Source: Henricia sp. BOLD:AAB3569
Taxonomy: Eukaryota > Echinodermata > Asteroidea > Spinulosida > Echinasteridae
Assembly: GCA_037783545.1 (NCBI GenBank)
Contig: JBBELK010000052.1
Location: forward strand, 1,674,001 to 1,738,000
Direction of reading: 5' to 3'
DNA length: 64,000 nucleotides
Below are positions 34,420-46,461 of the stretch, in pieces. Below the pieces are notes generated by a model. The model saw only the letters and a program-made list of their open reading frames with translations. It was not told the origin of the DNA and searched no databases. How positions within the stretch are numbered: position 1 is the stretch's first letter; the number at the start of each line of letters is the position of its first letter. Made by a program: the position numbers and the translations under genes.

Positions 34420-37131
34420 TCGTCTGTCTGGAGTTTATAATACAAGTATCGCTTATAAGATTCATGTCATACTTACCACTGTTGGAACCGAGAACTGGTA
34501 ACTCTTGCAAGAAGTCATTCAGCTCCTCCTTGACCTGCTCGGCGGGTGTTTTGTGGGTGTTCTACCCCCTCCCCCCGCCCCCACCCCCTCTCCGTCGTTC
34601 TTTCCGGCCTTCTCGATGAGTCGGTCGAGCTGCTCAAAGATGTCGTTGTACTTCTCCAGCAGCAGTGTGTGAGCCGTCTCTGAGACGGCAAGCAGATGAT
34701 CCACCATTCGGTTGACTACTATTAAATAGTACTTCGCTGGAGCTGCCGGTCGTCACAAAACATACTGTCTAGTCAAAACCCAGCACGTTACTTGCCATGA
34801 AGCTACAACTCGTGAATTTCGTGCCGACTTTCCCAATGTCAATCTACCGTTGCCCTGTCCTTCGTTTGGCGCTTTTTGGAAGTAGGACTCGAATTCGAAA
34901 GCTGCGCGGTATGGATAAAACTGATCGTTTTGGGGAACGTTTATACCAATTTCAGCCAGTTTGTCAAAGACAGTTCTTGGGAGCCTATATAAGCACCGCC
35001 GGGAAACCTGTGTGTCGCGTTTGACTCGCATATTAACTCGTGTAGCGACAAATTGTGTGCCTTATTAAAGGCATGACCACATTTAGAGCAGGCGTACGAC
35101 TTGCTATAGAGTTTCAAGTCAGTGATGTAGGAGAAGTGGCCGGCGAATAAGTTCAGGTTAAGCGTCCGCGGATATCGTCGACGAGATCGACGCACAAGCT
35201 CTGCTCTTGCGCAGCATCCTCTTGTGCGGTGTTTTGATCGGAATCTTCGACGTCGTCATTCGCCTGGATCAGTGAATATACTTGCACGTTGATGTTGAAT
35301 ATTCTTTCCGCGTTATCTAGGTCTTCTAGAGTCACGCCGTTTTCTTTCGGGTTACCAATACCCGCGCGATACCGGTGGAGCAACTGTTTGGCTTCATTTT
35401 GTAAGGCAATTGGGTTTTCTTTGTTGTCTACGGCCAAACATTTTAAAAAAGCAAAGTGTGTCGTCGTACTGCTGGCCAGTGTGTCTGTTCCGTACGAGTT
35501 TCGTAAGGCCCCTGTTGGCAAAAACAGTCGGGCTCGTTGTTACCTCTACAGTCCATTTCGTGTCTGGACGGTTGCGTCGTCCATGTTCGGCCACATGTAT
35601 TTCGTTTAGAGCTTCCAAACGAAGCTCAAAGTTCTCTTCGGACGCAATCGCAAACGGTTCCTCGAATAGCCTTGCATTATTGTAACTAGGGTGGAAATAG
35701 CGAAGCTTACCCGTAGTTGAGTGACGTAACACTATGCCAAACGATGTATTGATTTTTACGCTGCGCCTTAGTTGAGCAAAAATGGTTCGAAGTGCAAGCT
35801 CCGAGTTTATAACAGCTCCCAATCTTCTTGTTCCGACTAATCTGAAATTAGTTCTCTTCGGACGCAATCGTAAACGGTTCCTCGAATAGCCTTGCATTAT
35901 TGTAACTAGGGTGGAAATAGCGAAGCTTACCCGTAGTTGAGTGACGTAACACTATGCCATACGATGTATTGATTTTTACGCGGCGCCTTAGTTGAGCAAA
36001 AATGGTTCAAAGTGCAAGCTCCGAGTTTGTACCAGCTCCCAATCTTCTTGATCCGACTAATCTGAAATTGTACATGTTCTGCACTGGTCGCGATGCGGCC
36101 TGTATAATGATGGGTTCTGACAGATCCCCAGTTCTGACGTAGAAGTTCGTTCATTTCCTCGTCATCATCATCAAGACCCTCCCCGTCAGTCGGGAAGTCT
36201 TGTGGATCTTCATCCATTGGGTTTGCAGCAGAAAGATTGGCCGGGGCAGGAGGATTAGCCGGGGCAAGTACGATCGGCCGCAGCAGGAGGTGTGGGCGCA
36301 GCAGGAGGATAGGGCAGGAGGTGCGGGCGGTGCGGGTGGAGCAGGAACATTACCCGGTGGCTCAACTGGTCGGTGAGCAGTTCTTTTGTGGCATTGCATG
36401 TTACTCTTTGTGGTAAATGTTTTCTCGCATACATCGCAGGCAAAATGCGGACGAGCTGGTGCTGCTTCTGGCGGCGGTGGCGGGCGGGCATGGTTTGGTT
36501 TGGTTGGTTGTCTGCTGATGCATGTTGTCCCTGTTGCTGTTAACATGCGTGAGTCCTCTGGTGTCGTCTCAGACTATCTTGCCGACTGAAGAACTTGCCA
36601 CAGTGTCGGCACTCGTGTTCGTTGGGACGGAACTGATCTTGTCCGATTGGCGGAGCATGTGTCGGCTTAAGGTGAATTTGCGAGTAAATGTTTTCTCGCA
36701 TTGGGAGCAGCGATACATCACTCGCCAATTCTCGTCCTGGGGTGGTGCATTGGGATGCTGGACAACTACGCTGTCGACATCTGAGATGTCCTTTAACGAA
36801 AAAGGGTATTAAATGATCATTTCAAATTATAAAACCATTCTTTAAACCATGTAATTGTTTGTTTTGGGTTACATTCAAAGGTATTTGGGTGTATCCATCC
36901 ATGTTTAGTAATTGATTTGATTTTAATACCGAGCAAGCTAGAGCTAATTTCCACAGCGTTTACTTACAATTCACCGCTAACCTTAAGTTATTTGTTAAAA
37001 ACTAAGAAAATTACAATTAAAACCAGTTGTAAAATACTCGTTTTACTTACCATGGGTTCTTCTTCAGACATATCCAACAGGGGTTGAGAAGATATGAAAC
37101 CGTTTCTCTCCGGAGCAGCATTGACGCTCTG
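34420..37131 (-). mobile_element. Fossil type-B DNA polymerase with N-terminal C2H2 fingers (Polinton-like or related virus-like element), broken
   Basis: Minus-strand pieces, in order from high to low coordinates, are C2H2 zinc fingers (YRCSQCEKTFTRKF, HECRHCGKFFSRQDSL, HFACDVCEKTFTTKSNM), a Pro-rich stretch, a long helical region, another finger-like block (YACSKCGHAFNKAHNL), an exonuclease I-like motif (YPYRAAFEFESYF) and an exonuclease II-like motif (GSNSGKYDMN). This order is known from viral-type DNA polymerase B genes carried by Polinton/Maverick and related elements in marine animals. An internal direct duplication of about 220 bp is visible around 35.6-36.1 kb. The copy is clearly broken, with several breaks. 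The polymerase palm, integrase, capsid genes and terminal repeats were not seen. Age: old enough to have decayed but with motifs still readable. Confidence 0.6.
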
Positions 37132-37837
37132 AAATATACAATCAACTTGTAGCGTCAGCGACACATGGGAAATGTGGATATTATTGCAGTAGTTTTGCGT
37201 TATATTCTTTTAGCCTATATGTTGTTTTATTTGGTACGTAGTGTGGGATGTGTGACGTCATGGACAAGTCCAGACGTGCTATAGCAAACATTGCATATGC
37301 ACTTGCGCGCCAAATGTTCATTACAATTGTTTTATTTCCTCAGGTACCGCAATATTATATTTTTACTTCTATCGCCTATGCGTGCGACAATTGGTCATTA
37401 AAATTGTTTTTTATTTCCACAAATAAAAGTATATATCTCATCGAAATGATTTTCAGACGAGTCCTGCATTATCTGTTACTGCTCAACAGCCATCGATCGT
37501 CATGACGATGTCCATAAGTTAGCGTGAATCGTAAATCTTTCTTTGACTCCCTCACCGTTCTTGTTTTCAAATAAATGAATGGTGTGTGTGATGGGGCGGG
37601 GTAAGATAGGAAGCGGGTGAGTTATAGGGGTGTGGGCAGCAACAAACCACCTCTCACCAGCAAGTGGGATCATAGTTAGGGATGTATTTGGGGGTAGGCG
37701 GAAACCAACCACCTCGCACCACCATATGGGATCATGGCACAGCACCACACTACCCATGTTTTGATCAAATCACCACGTGGGTGCAATCAGCTCGCTACAT
37801 ACTACTTGTATTTGTGTCAAAGGCCGTTTGATGGTTT

Positions 37838-39790
37838 AGAAACCTCGAAAACATATTGTTTTGTATCAAATAATGAAAATACAAATAATGAAAATGTCAA
37901 TCGGCGCGTTCCATACTTTATTTCAATGGGTTATAAATAAGAGAATTGTATCGTTTGAGAACAATTTCATGGTTCATAAATAATGAAAAGTGATTGTTGG
38001 CCTACAATTTCATGGTTTAAAAACAATAAAAATGTATAGTTAGCGTTGATGCAAAATTGCATGGTTTGCAAACAGAGAAAATAGAAGCTTTATACACTGT
38101 CGTTTATAAACATTGACTATGGATAAAAAGAGAACTACATGTAGTATGCACTCTGTAAATCTTAAAATACGATCATTGACGAAAAATTTAAAGAGCTAGT
38201 ATATCCCCCTTGAAGAAAAATCCATCATTTGCACTTTTTTCGATAGTCCACATATCCCTCTAGCCGGCTTATATCGTAAAACGCGAACGTGCACGCGAAA
38301 TTCTTTCAGCACCGGACGGTCACCTTATGAAGGTCTTAGAACTCGGGCTCGAATCTTGGTCACATCAAAAGTTTTATTTTGCCACGAAAGTCAAAGATGT
38401 ATGTTTTTGTTTTCATCTGTTCTAAGATCTCACAAATAACGACCAAGATTTCAAAGCATTTCAATAGCACCCAGTGAACGCTTGCGTGGGCCCGTTTTGC
38501 GACCACAACAGAAACATCTTTCTGGCGTATATACTTTCCACGGTATATGGGGTACATTTGACAAATAAGTCATTAATTCTTTTCAAAATTAAAAAACTTT
38601 CCTTGTACTGTTCTCAGGAGATAACTTTTGCCTAAAAAGGTAAGAAATTGCTGCCACAACATGCATTTTTGAAAAGTTTGTGTACAGATTTTCCTATTAC
38701 GTATGTAACTTGGACAGACCATTTTGTGACATTTTTTTCTGTCTTTGTTACATACGTAATAGGAAAATTTGTGCACATGGTTTTCAGAAATGTATGTTGC
38801 AGGACTATTTTTCTTACTCCTTCGTGCAAAAGTTATTTCCTCAGTTTAGCTGGATAATTTAAAGATAAAATTAAGACATTTGAACTAAACTGGGACCTAA
38901 GATCTTGTATGTCACAGAAATGTACCCCATTACTGCAGTGGAGTCATGTCATATACTATGACATGACTGATTCAGCTAATCGACGGCTTCGGTTGCTGTG
39001 GGTTAAATCGAAACTGTTTAATGACATTTATTTCGCACTCTCTCAAATGAAGCGATACATTTTACAAACAAGGCGTTAATAAATATACAATTGGTATAGA
39101 AACATGATTTTGAATGTGGCCGCAAAAACGGTTCCCACGGACTGTTGCGTATCTGCGGCCGTTCGTGTAAAAAAAACGGCCGCGATGCACTGAAATTTAC
39201 TTTAAAAGAGCATAATTGTGAGCCATGATTTCACTTTTTTTCACGAAAAGATAATCATAAGTTGTTGTCATATTACAGAAAGGATTTTTCACGTTTGTAA
39301 TTTGAATTATAGGACGAAACAGGCATCTCGATCTTCTTTTCATGGTTTACAAACCCTGAAATTTATGTTTCGTCAATGATCGTATTTTGAGATGTACCGA
39401 GTGCATAATACTTCCTTTTTTATCGATAGCCAATGTTTACAAACGACAAGCAAGTGTATAAATTAGCTTCCATTTTCTCTGTTTGTAAACCATGAAATTT
39501 CGTAAACCATGAAAAGTAGGCCTAACATTTCCATTATTTATAAAGCATAAAATTGTAGGCCAACGATCACTTTTCATTATTTACAAACCATCGAATTGTA
39601 CGCCAATCGTCTATGTTTAATTGTTTGCAAACCACAGAATCTACAGAAATGCTTAGAGGGACGCAATTTTGATTGTTTATAAACCATGGAATTGTACGTC
39701 ATTATTACCGATTTTCATTATTTATAAACAGAAAATCGCACTCCCGACCGGTACAATTTTCTTAGTTTATAAACCATATAATTGCATACC
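37838..39790. mobile_element. Large inverted-repeat element with periodic motif in both arms
   Basis: The left arm (37838-38183) and right arm (39369-39790) are inverted and imperfect. Each arm repeats a motif like TTATTTATAAACCATGAAAT TGTAGGCC at 43-52 bp spacing (right arm at 39481, 39537, 39580, 39624, 39676, 39720, 39765). The inner arm ends match as ATACGATCATTGACG and CGTCAATGATCGTAT. The 1.2-kb centre carries a nested fold-back at 38549. No transposase was found. Repeated subterminal motifs are typical of transposase-binding sites in hAT and other DNA elements. Confidence 0.7.
38549..38928. mobile_element. Long fold-back element, GGGGTACATTT family, copy 1
   Basis: Palindrome with ends GGGGTACATTTG and GAAATGTACCCC, arms including TTCCTATTACGTATGTAAC and GACAGACCATTTTGTGACAT around the centre. 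It is about 90% like 59816-60272. Confidence 0.85.
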
Positions 39791-39800
39791 AAGAGCGGCT

Positions 39801-40404
39801 TGCGCCAAGACTAATCACGACCCTGAATGGTCGCTTGCCACAACAAAGGATTTATTCAATAATGGAACCGGATAAACAGAACATGAAACCACCCTTAATC
39901 GTTTGTTATTGCGTGCGGGTTAAAATACAGTCAGCTAGTCACAAAAACATGCCGTTTATTTACATGTAGGCCTATATCATATCGAAGAAAAACGCACTAA
40001 GTGTGCGAGTACTACCAGGTGTGGATGATGACCATGCATGGTTTAAGAACATCCGTGATAGGCTTCAGCGGAGTACTCACGATCACCCAGGAAAGATAGC
40101 GTTGGTGAGCTTGTTTATATTTTAGCCATAATTTGCAAACACAAAATATATATACCTGTGGCACACAAATAATGTACCAAGAAGATGCCACGCAATAATG
40201 TGACACAGGACAACTCAACCCGCCTCTAGTGGGCTACCCAAATGAATAAATAACATTGTTAGTTGCCTATGGCTCTACACTAAAAAGAATCACTGAACCG
40301 TTTCCCTATTTTGGCAATGGATGCTTTTATATCAGACGGCTCAATAACTATAGGGGCGTTAGGGGAAGAGTACCTTATTTGCCACATATCGTGCTGGGTA
40401 TATA
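39801..40404. other. Intergenic DNA
   Basis: No gene. A short inverted pair around AGTACTACCAGGTG and GGAGTACTCACG (40010-40085) is the only structure noticed. Confidence 0.4.
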
Positions 40405-40414
40405 AGTGTCGCCA

Positions 40415-40707
40415 AATGGCAACACAACTGCACGCGTAGTGGTTCTTTCCTCGCCTTTCATCTCTGACGTCCCGGGTTCAAATCCGGGGCGTGTATGTGG
40501 ATTGGGTTTGCAGTCCCTACCTGACCGTGTGGGTTTTTCCCTGGGGATTTCTCTGGGGTTTTTCCCTCCCACTTCTAAAACTGCAACTCCTTCTTCGTCA
40601 TCTCTAGTTGATAATAAAGTATAGTTAAAGCTAAAACCGTATAGTTGATGGCATAAAGGGCCTTAGTTGCCGAAGATGCCATACAATTAACAACAACAAC
40701 AACAACA
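40415..40707 (+). mobile_element. tRNA-derived SINE with (AAC)n tail, first of a tandem pair
   Basis: Box A-like GCGTAGTGGTTC and box B GGTTCAAATCC in CCCGGGTTCAAATCCGGGGC, then GTGTGGGTTTTTCCCTGGGG, ATAAAGTATAGTTAAAGC and GGGCCTTAGTTGCCGAAG, with an AAC-repeat tail. Confidence 0.85.
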
Positions 40708-40990
40708 CAACTGCGCGCGTAGTGGTTCTTTCCTTGCCTTTCACCTCTGGCGTCCCGGGTTCGAATCCGGGGCGTGTATGTGGATTGGGTTTGCAGTCCC
40801 TACTTGACCGCGTGGGTTTTTCCCTGGGAATTTTTCTGGGGTTTTCCTCCCATACTTCTAAAACTGCAACTCCTTCTTCGCCATCTCAAGTTGATAATAA
40901 AGTATAGTTGAAGCTAAAACCGTATATTTGATGGCATAAAGGGCCTTAGTTGCCGAATATGCCATAAATTAACAACAACAACAACACAGT
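40708..40990 (+). mobile_element. tRNA-derived SINE with (AAC)n tail, second of a tandem pair
   Basis: Same structure, box B GGTTCGAATCC, starting directly in the AAC tail of the first copy and ending in its own AAC tail. Similarity is roughly 93%. Confidence 0.85.
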
Positions 40991-41009
40991 GCCGATTATG
41001 GCTCCCGTT

Positions 41010-41745
41010 TGAGATCAGACAGCGCTACGACACAAAAAGTGAAAAAGTCGGATTACTATCCTCAATGATCTGGAAATGTCCTATCATTGTCTGAACGTTG
41101 TCGTATACGTTTGTAACGGAGTCCTACGGATCGGGAATGGTCCGGAGAGGTCGGCTAAGCACTCCCGACAGTTAGGCTAGGTGTGTCCCGTAACATTCGG
41201 GAAACTCTGCCAATTTTGTCTAGTCGGATTACAATCGTGACTATGTCGTGACCGATTCTGCTGTATCGAATCAAAATCGTAACAATGTCCTGTGTTGTCT
41301 GGACGGTGTTTGGACGGTGTCCTGTGGATCGGGACGCTGTCGTGATGAACGGGCATGTCTCGAGAAACTTTTCATTGCCGTTTCTTGCCGATTGAGTCCA
41401 TATTGCGTCCAGGGCGTCGGTTCACTGTCGGGTCACTGTCTGATCTCTGTCGGATCGCATTCGGGAGAATCGGGATGCTGTCAGGACAGATTCGGTCGCT
41501 TTTTACCCTGCGAAAGATACAAATCGGATCAGAATCGGATTGAGAACTGGAGAATCGGGATGAATTCGGCTGGGAACGGCTGAATCGGGACGTTTCCTGA
41601 ACAATATCTGATTGTTGTCGTGATTAAATACGGTAACTGTTTTTACAAATTTTAATAGGAGTTTGAATTTCCCGTCACAAATCACAGGATCTTGATCAGA
41701 CTTTTGACAAATTTTAATCGGGAATGGTCCTATATATCAAGGACG
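41010..41745. repeat. Quasi-repetitive block of TCGGGA / GTCGTG words
   Basis: Words such as GGATCGGGAATGGTCC, TGTCGTGA, GAATCGGGA and ACTGTCGG recur irregularly. TCGGGAATGGTCC occurs at about 41133 and 41719. The open frame at 41248-41583 reads through this block and is probably not a gene. Confidence 0.5.
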
Positions 41746-42976
41746 GCAGTAAAGATCCTGAATGTGTGACCGCCGCATTAACTCCATCTCCATGTATTTT
41801 AACGAGGCTGGATCCGCCACTGCGATTTGGGCGCAAATATCCGTGCAGTTACTCAAATAATTCATCGCATGAGATGAACGCCCGATTGGAACTTTCCCTC
41901 TAATTATAATTAACGCATAAAAGCTTATAAGAGTCTCTTATTTTCTGTGTTCCGGAACGGAATATTGTGTCTAAACAAGACCGGGAGGTTTATTTACCAG
42001 ACGGAGTTTCCACCAAAATTAACGAACACAACATCTGTACGTATGGTGCCTAATCACCATTGAAATGAAACAACCAAACTTGGGATGAGAGAAAAATCGT
42101 AAGGGCCTTATCGAGGCCTTACCAAAATATGTTCCCAGATGTTGTTGGATTTTCCTGCGACCTGAAATACCATGTGACCCATGCTCGAACATCGGCCAAC
42201 ATAGTTCAAGCTTGTTGGCAGATTTTCTAATTCCCATATACACGATAGAACTTTTTCTCCTGAAAATCATCTATTAATATTAGATGTAGTTCTTCAACAA
42301 AATTATGATCGTGTATTTTGGCCTTTAGTACAGGACGTCAATGGTATGAATTTGCTCAAAGCCAGCTGCACCACTGCACTAGACACGGAGGAGCCACTGG
42401 AGCGGTTCGGCTTTTGATAACAGAGTGTCAGAAAAATTGTCTTCTTTATACTAACCTTCACACCAATCCATCATTTTGACGTTGTTTGTGTGTACATATA
42501 ACCAATTTCTTGCGGATAATGCTCAGTGTAATAGCCTTGCCTTTTGGGCTATTATGATCTATCCCGGTGCCCTACAGGCGCACCAAATAATATAAGTCGT
42601 TGTTGGATCCTGACTTTGTCACTACACAAGCAAATATTCCTGCACGCGGGGATATTACTTCGACGTAAATTTCTAGATTATACTGTTAAAAAATACATAT
42701 CGACTAGTGTTACTTTTACCCGGCGCTTTGCTCGGAAGTCAACACTGTTGCAATTACCTGCCAAACCTGAACATTTCAGAGCACCCTTGAAAGAACATCA
42801 ATTAAAGTGCCCTTTCGTGGAAAAGGGTTTTGGTAGCTACTTCTTAGTAAATTTCACCCAGATTCGTGCGCTCTTTAACATTACTTATTATATTCTCCAT
42901 TCATTTTTTATAGAATCGACCCTGTTTCCGACTTGTCATCACGGTATACCGTAACTCGTTCGGCATTACCGTCACC
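41746..42976. other. Region upstream of the KLHL start
   Basis: No recognised repeat or gene. A 136-codon frame at 42544-42954 has no domain and probably reflects 5' leader or chance. The promoter cannot be placed. Confidence 0.4.
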
Positions 42977-44188
42977 ATGCGTGTTGTAACAGACACACCA
43001 CTGTGTCAAGAGAACTTCGACTTTCACAATGCGTCGCATCCCGCGGCTCTGTTGGCGGCATTGCAGGAACTGCGAGTCGACAGGCGACTAGCAGATGTCG
43101 TCCTAAGAGTTGGAGAAAATGATTTTCACTGCCACCGGAACATACTGGCGGCCTCTAGCCTTTACTTCAAGAGTATGTTTCTGACAAACATGAAGGAGAG
43201 CCGTCAAAGTACTGTGGTGATACAAGCGATTTCCCCGTCCAGTATAGAGTTGGTCTTGGACTACATTTACACATCTAGGGTGTCAATTACAACTGAAGAG
43301 GTCCGGGGACTTCTTAGCGCCGCGGACCTGCTCCAGATCCTTCCCCTCAAGACAGCGTGTGTGTCGTTCCTCGACAACCACATTCGTGCAGAAAACTGCT
43401 TTAGTATCTACTCATTGGCCGAGCGGCATTCTTGCCAGGAGCTGTCCCGAAAGGCCTGGGCTTTCGCACTCGGACATTTCAGTCGTGTTTGCTGTCACGA
43501 TGAGATACTCCAACAGTCCCACTCGATTTTGATCAAGTACCTGTCCAGCGACGAACTTGTAGTTGCCTCTGAGGAGGACGTGTGCGAAATCATACTGAAA
43601 TGGGCTCTGACTGACGCAGAGCGTCGGAATCCCCATGTGCACGTTTTGCTCACCCATCTTCGTTCGCATCTCCTGCCTCGGAAGTACCTGACGGAGAGGG
43701 TTTTGAGTAACGATCTTATCACGTCACGTATCGATGTAAACAAACTGTTCGTGTCCTCGTTTGGATGCAGCGAGATTTTCGCCTCCGGGCGACCGAGCAC
43801 GCGACGGACGCGCTCTCGTAAAGTCATCGTTGTAGCGGGCGGTGTTGGACCTGCCAACACTAAACTCAGAGAGGTCAAGTTCTACGACCCGGCTGATCGC
43901 AGATGGGGTACACTGACCCAACTCCCGTCCTCTGCCGAGTCCGTGAGCTGCGTTGAGGTGGTAGATAACGACATCTATGTGACCGGGTTCAGGGGTGACG
44001 TAGCCGTCTTCAGAACAACCAGTCGCCAGTGGGATGTCCTGGCATCCTCGGAGATGGAGGCGGGAATCAGACAGAGGAGGGCCTCAGCTGTGTTGGACGA
44101 CTTCATTTATCAAGTCGGTGGCTATGACGGGGCGATGAGACTGGCAAGGGTGGACAGATTTGACACAAAGGCCAAACGCTGGGAAGAG
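42977..44188 (+). CDS. KLHL exon 1 (BTB, BACK, Kelch 1-3)
   Basis: 404 whole codons from ATG to KRWEE, followed by donor GTAAGG at 44189. The frame continues open into the intron to 44323, but the downstream Kelch exon shows that splicing is expected. Confidence 0.95.
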
Positions 44189-44858
44189 GTAAGGCTCAGT
44201 TTTACGGAAGATGTATTACCACTGCGAAGCTCACAATTGTTCAGCTTGATGTGTAAAGCTAATGTCGAACACGACATCAATAGCCCTTATAGATGTAGTG
44301 GGCGAAATGTTTCTATCATGTAGGCCTACTTAGCGTTTAGTCGACCAGATTGTTTATTTTGATGAATATTTCCCCCCGCAGGTAACACCTCTCCCATACG
44401 CCGTCAGCTCGCCGGCCGCTGTATCCTACGGCGGTAAACTCTACGTGTTCGGCGGGGCTGTTTCTAACGAGAGCGCTACCGATCGAGTCCACTGTTACGA
44501 TCCGGCAACCGGCCAGTGGCTGGCCCGAGCCCCGATGCCTCACGCTCTGTCCGGCATTGCTGCCAGGCTTCTGGGGGACCATATCTACGTCGTGGGATGC
44601 ATCTCAAAGATCGTGCACCGCTACAACCCCGTTGCGGACTCCTGGAGCCAAGTGACCAGCATGTGCCGCACCAGGGCCCTGTGCTCGGCCGCCGTGTGTG
44701 ACGGCAAGTTGTACGTGACGGGAGGCGAGGACCAGCCCAATAGTTTGACCGATTCCATGGAGTGTTACGACCCGGTAGCCAACCGGTGGACACCTTGTTA
44801 CAGACTGCCCTACCCAGTCAAGCTACACAGCTGTGTCACAATCATCAAAAGACATTGA
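42977..44858 (+). CDS. BTB-BACK-Kelch (KLHL) protein gene, two coding exons, complete
   Basis: Kelch-like proteins usually recruit substrates to CUL3 ubiquitin ligases through BTB (cullin side) and the Kelch propeller (substrate side). Exons 42977-44188 and 44382-44858 join in frame to 562 aa. BTB: residues 29-137 (LADVVLRVGENDFHCHRNIL, LYFKSMFLTNMKESR). BACK: about 140-245 (NCFSIYSLAERHSCQEL, VCEIILKWA). Kelch repeats start near residues 282, 330, 376, 423, 471 and 513 (VVAGGV, YQVGGYDG, YVFGGA, YVTGGED). The second and fifth blades lack the usual Gly-Gly pair (VTGFRG, VVGCIS). The start is in GTCACCATGCG, a good context, and the length is typical (550-620 aa). It resembles the KLHL6/24/38 group, but the exact orthologue is not assigned. 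Confidence 0.95.
44382..44858 (+). CDS. KLHL exon 2 (Kelch 4-6 and stop)
   Basis: Acceptor TTTCCCCCCGCAG ends at 44381. It begins VTPLPYAVSSPAAVSYGGKL and ends VTIIKRH with TGA. The intron is 193 bp. Confidence 0.95.
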   Translation, partial: VTPLPYAVSSPAAVSYGGKLYVFGGAVSNESATDRVHCYDPATGQWLARAPMPHALSGIAARLLGDHIYVVGCISKIVHRYNPVADSWSQVTSMCRTRALCSAAVCDGKLYVTGGEDQPNSLTDSMECYDPVANRWTPCYRLPYPVKLHSCVTIIKRH

Positions 44859-45781
44859 AAGTATTTATAAAAAGAGTATGTGCGTAATTTATAGGATAAC
44901 TGACAAAAGTCAGGACATCGACACGTTTCTTTGTGTTGTGGAAGGCGTGCAACCTTTTTACATGTACAGTTTCCTATTAGCTTCCGATGGAGGCCAACCC
45001 ATAATCTATAGACGGACAAATTAGTGTAAAGAAAGTGTAACATCATCACATATTGGCTAATATTTGCTCTGACCAGTATATATTGCAGACACGGTCTCCT
45101 GAAGTCAATGAATCTCGCAACGTATCGCAAGTCTATATGTAGACTGGTTCCCACTCCACATATTCCACATAGAACGAATTAATATGTGGACCGGCTGCCG
45201 TAGTGTTTAAAATAGCGCCAAGCATTACGTAATGCATTTATTTTTAGGAGCGGATAACCGTTAAATTTCAAAGCGCTCTGCGCGCTACGGTACGAGTGTA
45301 TAACAATTTGAAAGGGGTTATTCCATATTTGGCCAATAAAAATTTAATATATTAACCGTAAAATATTACACAAGCCATAAAAATCAAACTCAAACCTTGT
45401 CTGCATCATCATTAATAAACACGCGGCGGTACGCGGCCTCAACTCAAATTCTCGAAACAATGACGAATCGTACCAGACGATAATAACTTCAGGAACCTTC
45501 GGAAAAAGGAGGAATTCCTCCTGTTATAATATGGCGGATTAACATGTATATTGGCGGCTGCCGGACCTAAAGATCAGTCCGGAATCTTTTGGTCCGGAAG
45601 CCCGCAGAGTATGTTCCAAAGTGATCACTGGGAAAGTACAAGTGTTATGCATTTTACTGGATTTTTTCTCCATGTTTGTAAATTCGGTCAATAAATTGAA
45701 AAAATGCTGAATGCAAAATGAACATTTTGATTTAATTATTGTGGTTTAGTTATTTTGTTTTATGATCGTTTTGGAATAATA
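44859..45781. other. KLHL 3' flank
   Basis: A candidate AATAAA lies at 45414-45419. One arm of the TAGACTGGTTCCC fold-back family lies at 45140-45182. No other gene is visible. Confidence 0.4.
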
Positions 45782-45985
45782 ATGCCTATAGTTCCGAGAT
45801 TGCCCAGTTAACCCCTCCCCTTGGATAATGTTGCTATGTGCTAACAAGCCATCGCAAAAAAATGGCGATACACAACGTACAAAGCAACGGGACTCGGCAT
45901 GGCAAGCACAGATTTATTGGAGAAAACTCAAAGGTATTTAGGTTTTAGGGTCGACAGGTACCGTAGCACACACTACGCAAAGTCA
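45782..45985 (-). mobile_element. Element with ATGCATAGTTC-type end, partial inverted copy
   Basis: Reverse complement of 13530-13740: TAGTTCCGAGATTGCCCAGT, AGCCATCGCAAAAAAATGGC and TTTATTGGAGAAAACTC match. Confidence 0.7.
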
Positions 45986-46038
45986 TTGAGCTGCGAATTT
46001 GGCGCGCGCGCATTGATGACGAGCCTGTGCCTTTAAAC
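45986..46038. mobile_element. Half copy of the GCTCGTCA fold-back family
   Basis: GAGCTGCGAATTTGGCGCGC, then GACGAGCCTGTGCCT followed by TTAA. Only one arm remains. Confidence 0.7.
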
Positions 46039-46096
46039 AAGGTTTGTTGTGTAAAATCTACGTCATATCACGACTTAAATGAATTATGTCTAAAGG

Positions 46097-46461
46097 CAGT
46101 GTTGTAGTAGCCCCGAGTCCGAGTCCGAGTCACAAGTCACTTTCTTCAAGTCCGAGTCCGTCACGAGTCACTTGTTCGCCAAAATGTCAAATCTGCTACA
46201 GTTTTGTGCACACAATATGACGTGCTCTTGCGCCCCTTGTTGGCCGCCTGTGGGCAGTGTACATAGCCTACTGTGTTTCCCGGCGGCCTAAGAATGCGCG
46301 CGAATATATATCCGTTTTCTTTTTGAAATTTGTGACTCGTGAGTCACGAGTCCGAGTCATTTTCCAAAGTGACTCGAGTCGAGTCCGAGTCACGAAAATT
46401 GTGACATCGAGTCGGACTCGAGTCCGAGTCCTGGACTCGAGTAGGGCCTAATACAACACTG
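46097..46461. mobile_element. hAT-like non-autonomous element with perfect 8-bp duplication
   Basis: Flanked by TCTAAAGG on both sides (46089-46096 and 46462-46469). Ends CAGTGTTGTAGTAGCCC and GGGCCTAATACAACACTG. Interior arrays of GAGTCCGAGTC and GTGACTCGAGTC in both orientations. Eight-bp duplications and CAGTG-type ends are hAT hallmarks. No transposase. The intact duplication suggests a recent insertion. Confidence 0.9.

Noticed and set aside
40427-40500. tRNA genes at the two CCCGGGTTC sites
   Set aside because: Each is followed by the same 200-bp body and AAC tail, so both are SINE heads.
41248-41583. 111-codon frame
   Set aside because: It reads through a quasi-repetitive TCGGGA/GTCGTG block with no protein-like signature.
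42544-42954. 136-codon frame upstream of KLHL
   Set aside because: No domain, no similarity, and it lies in the likely 5' leader or promoter region.
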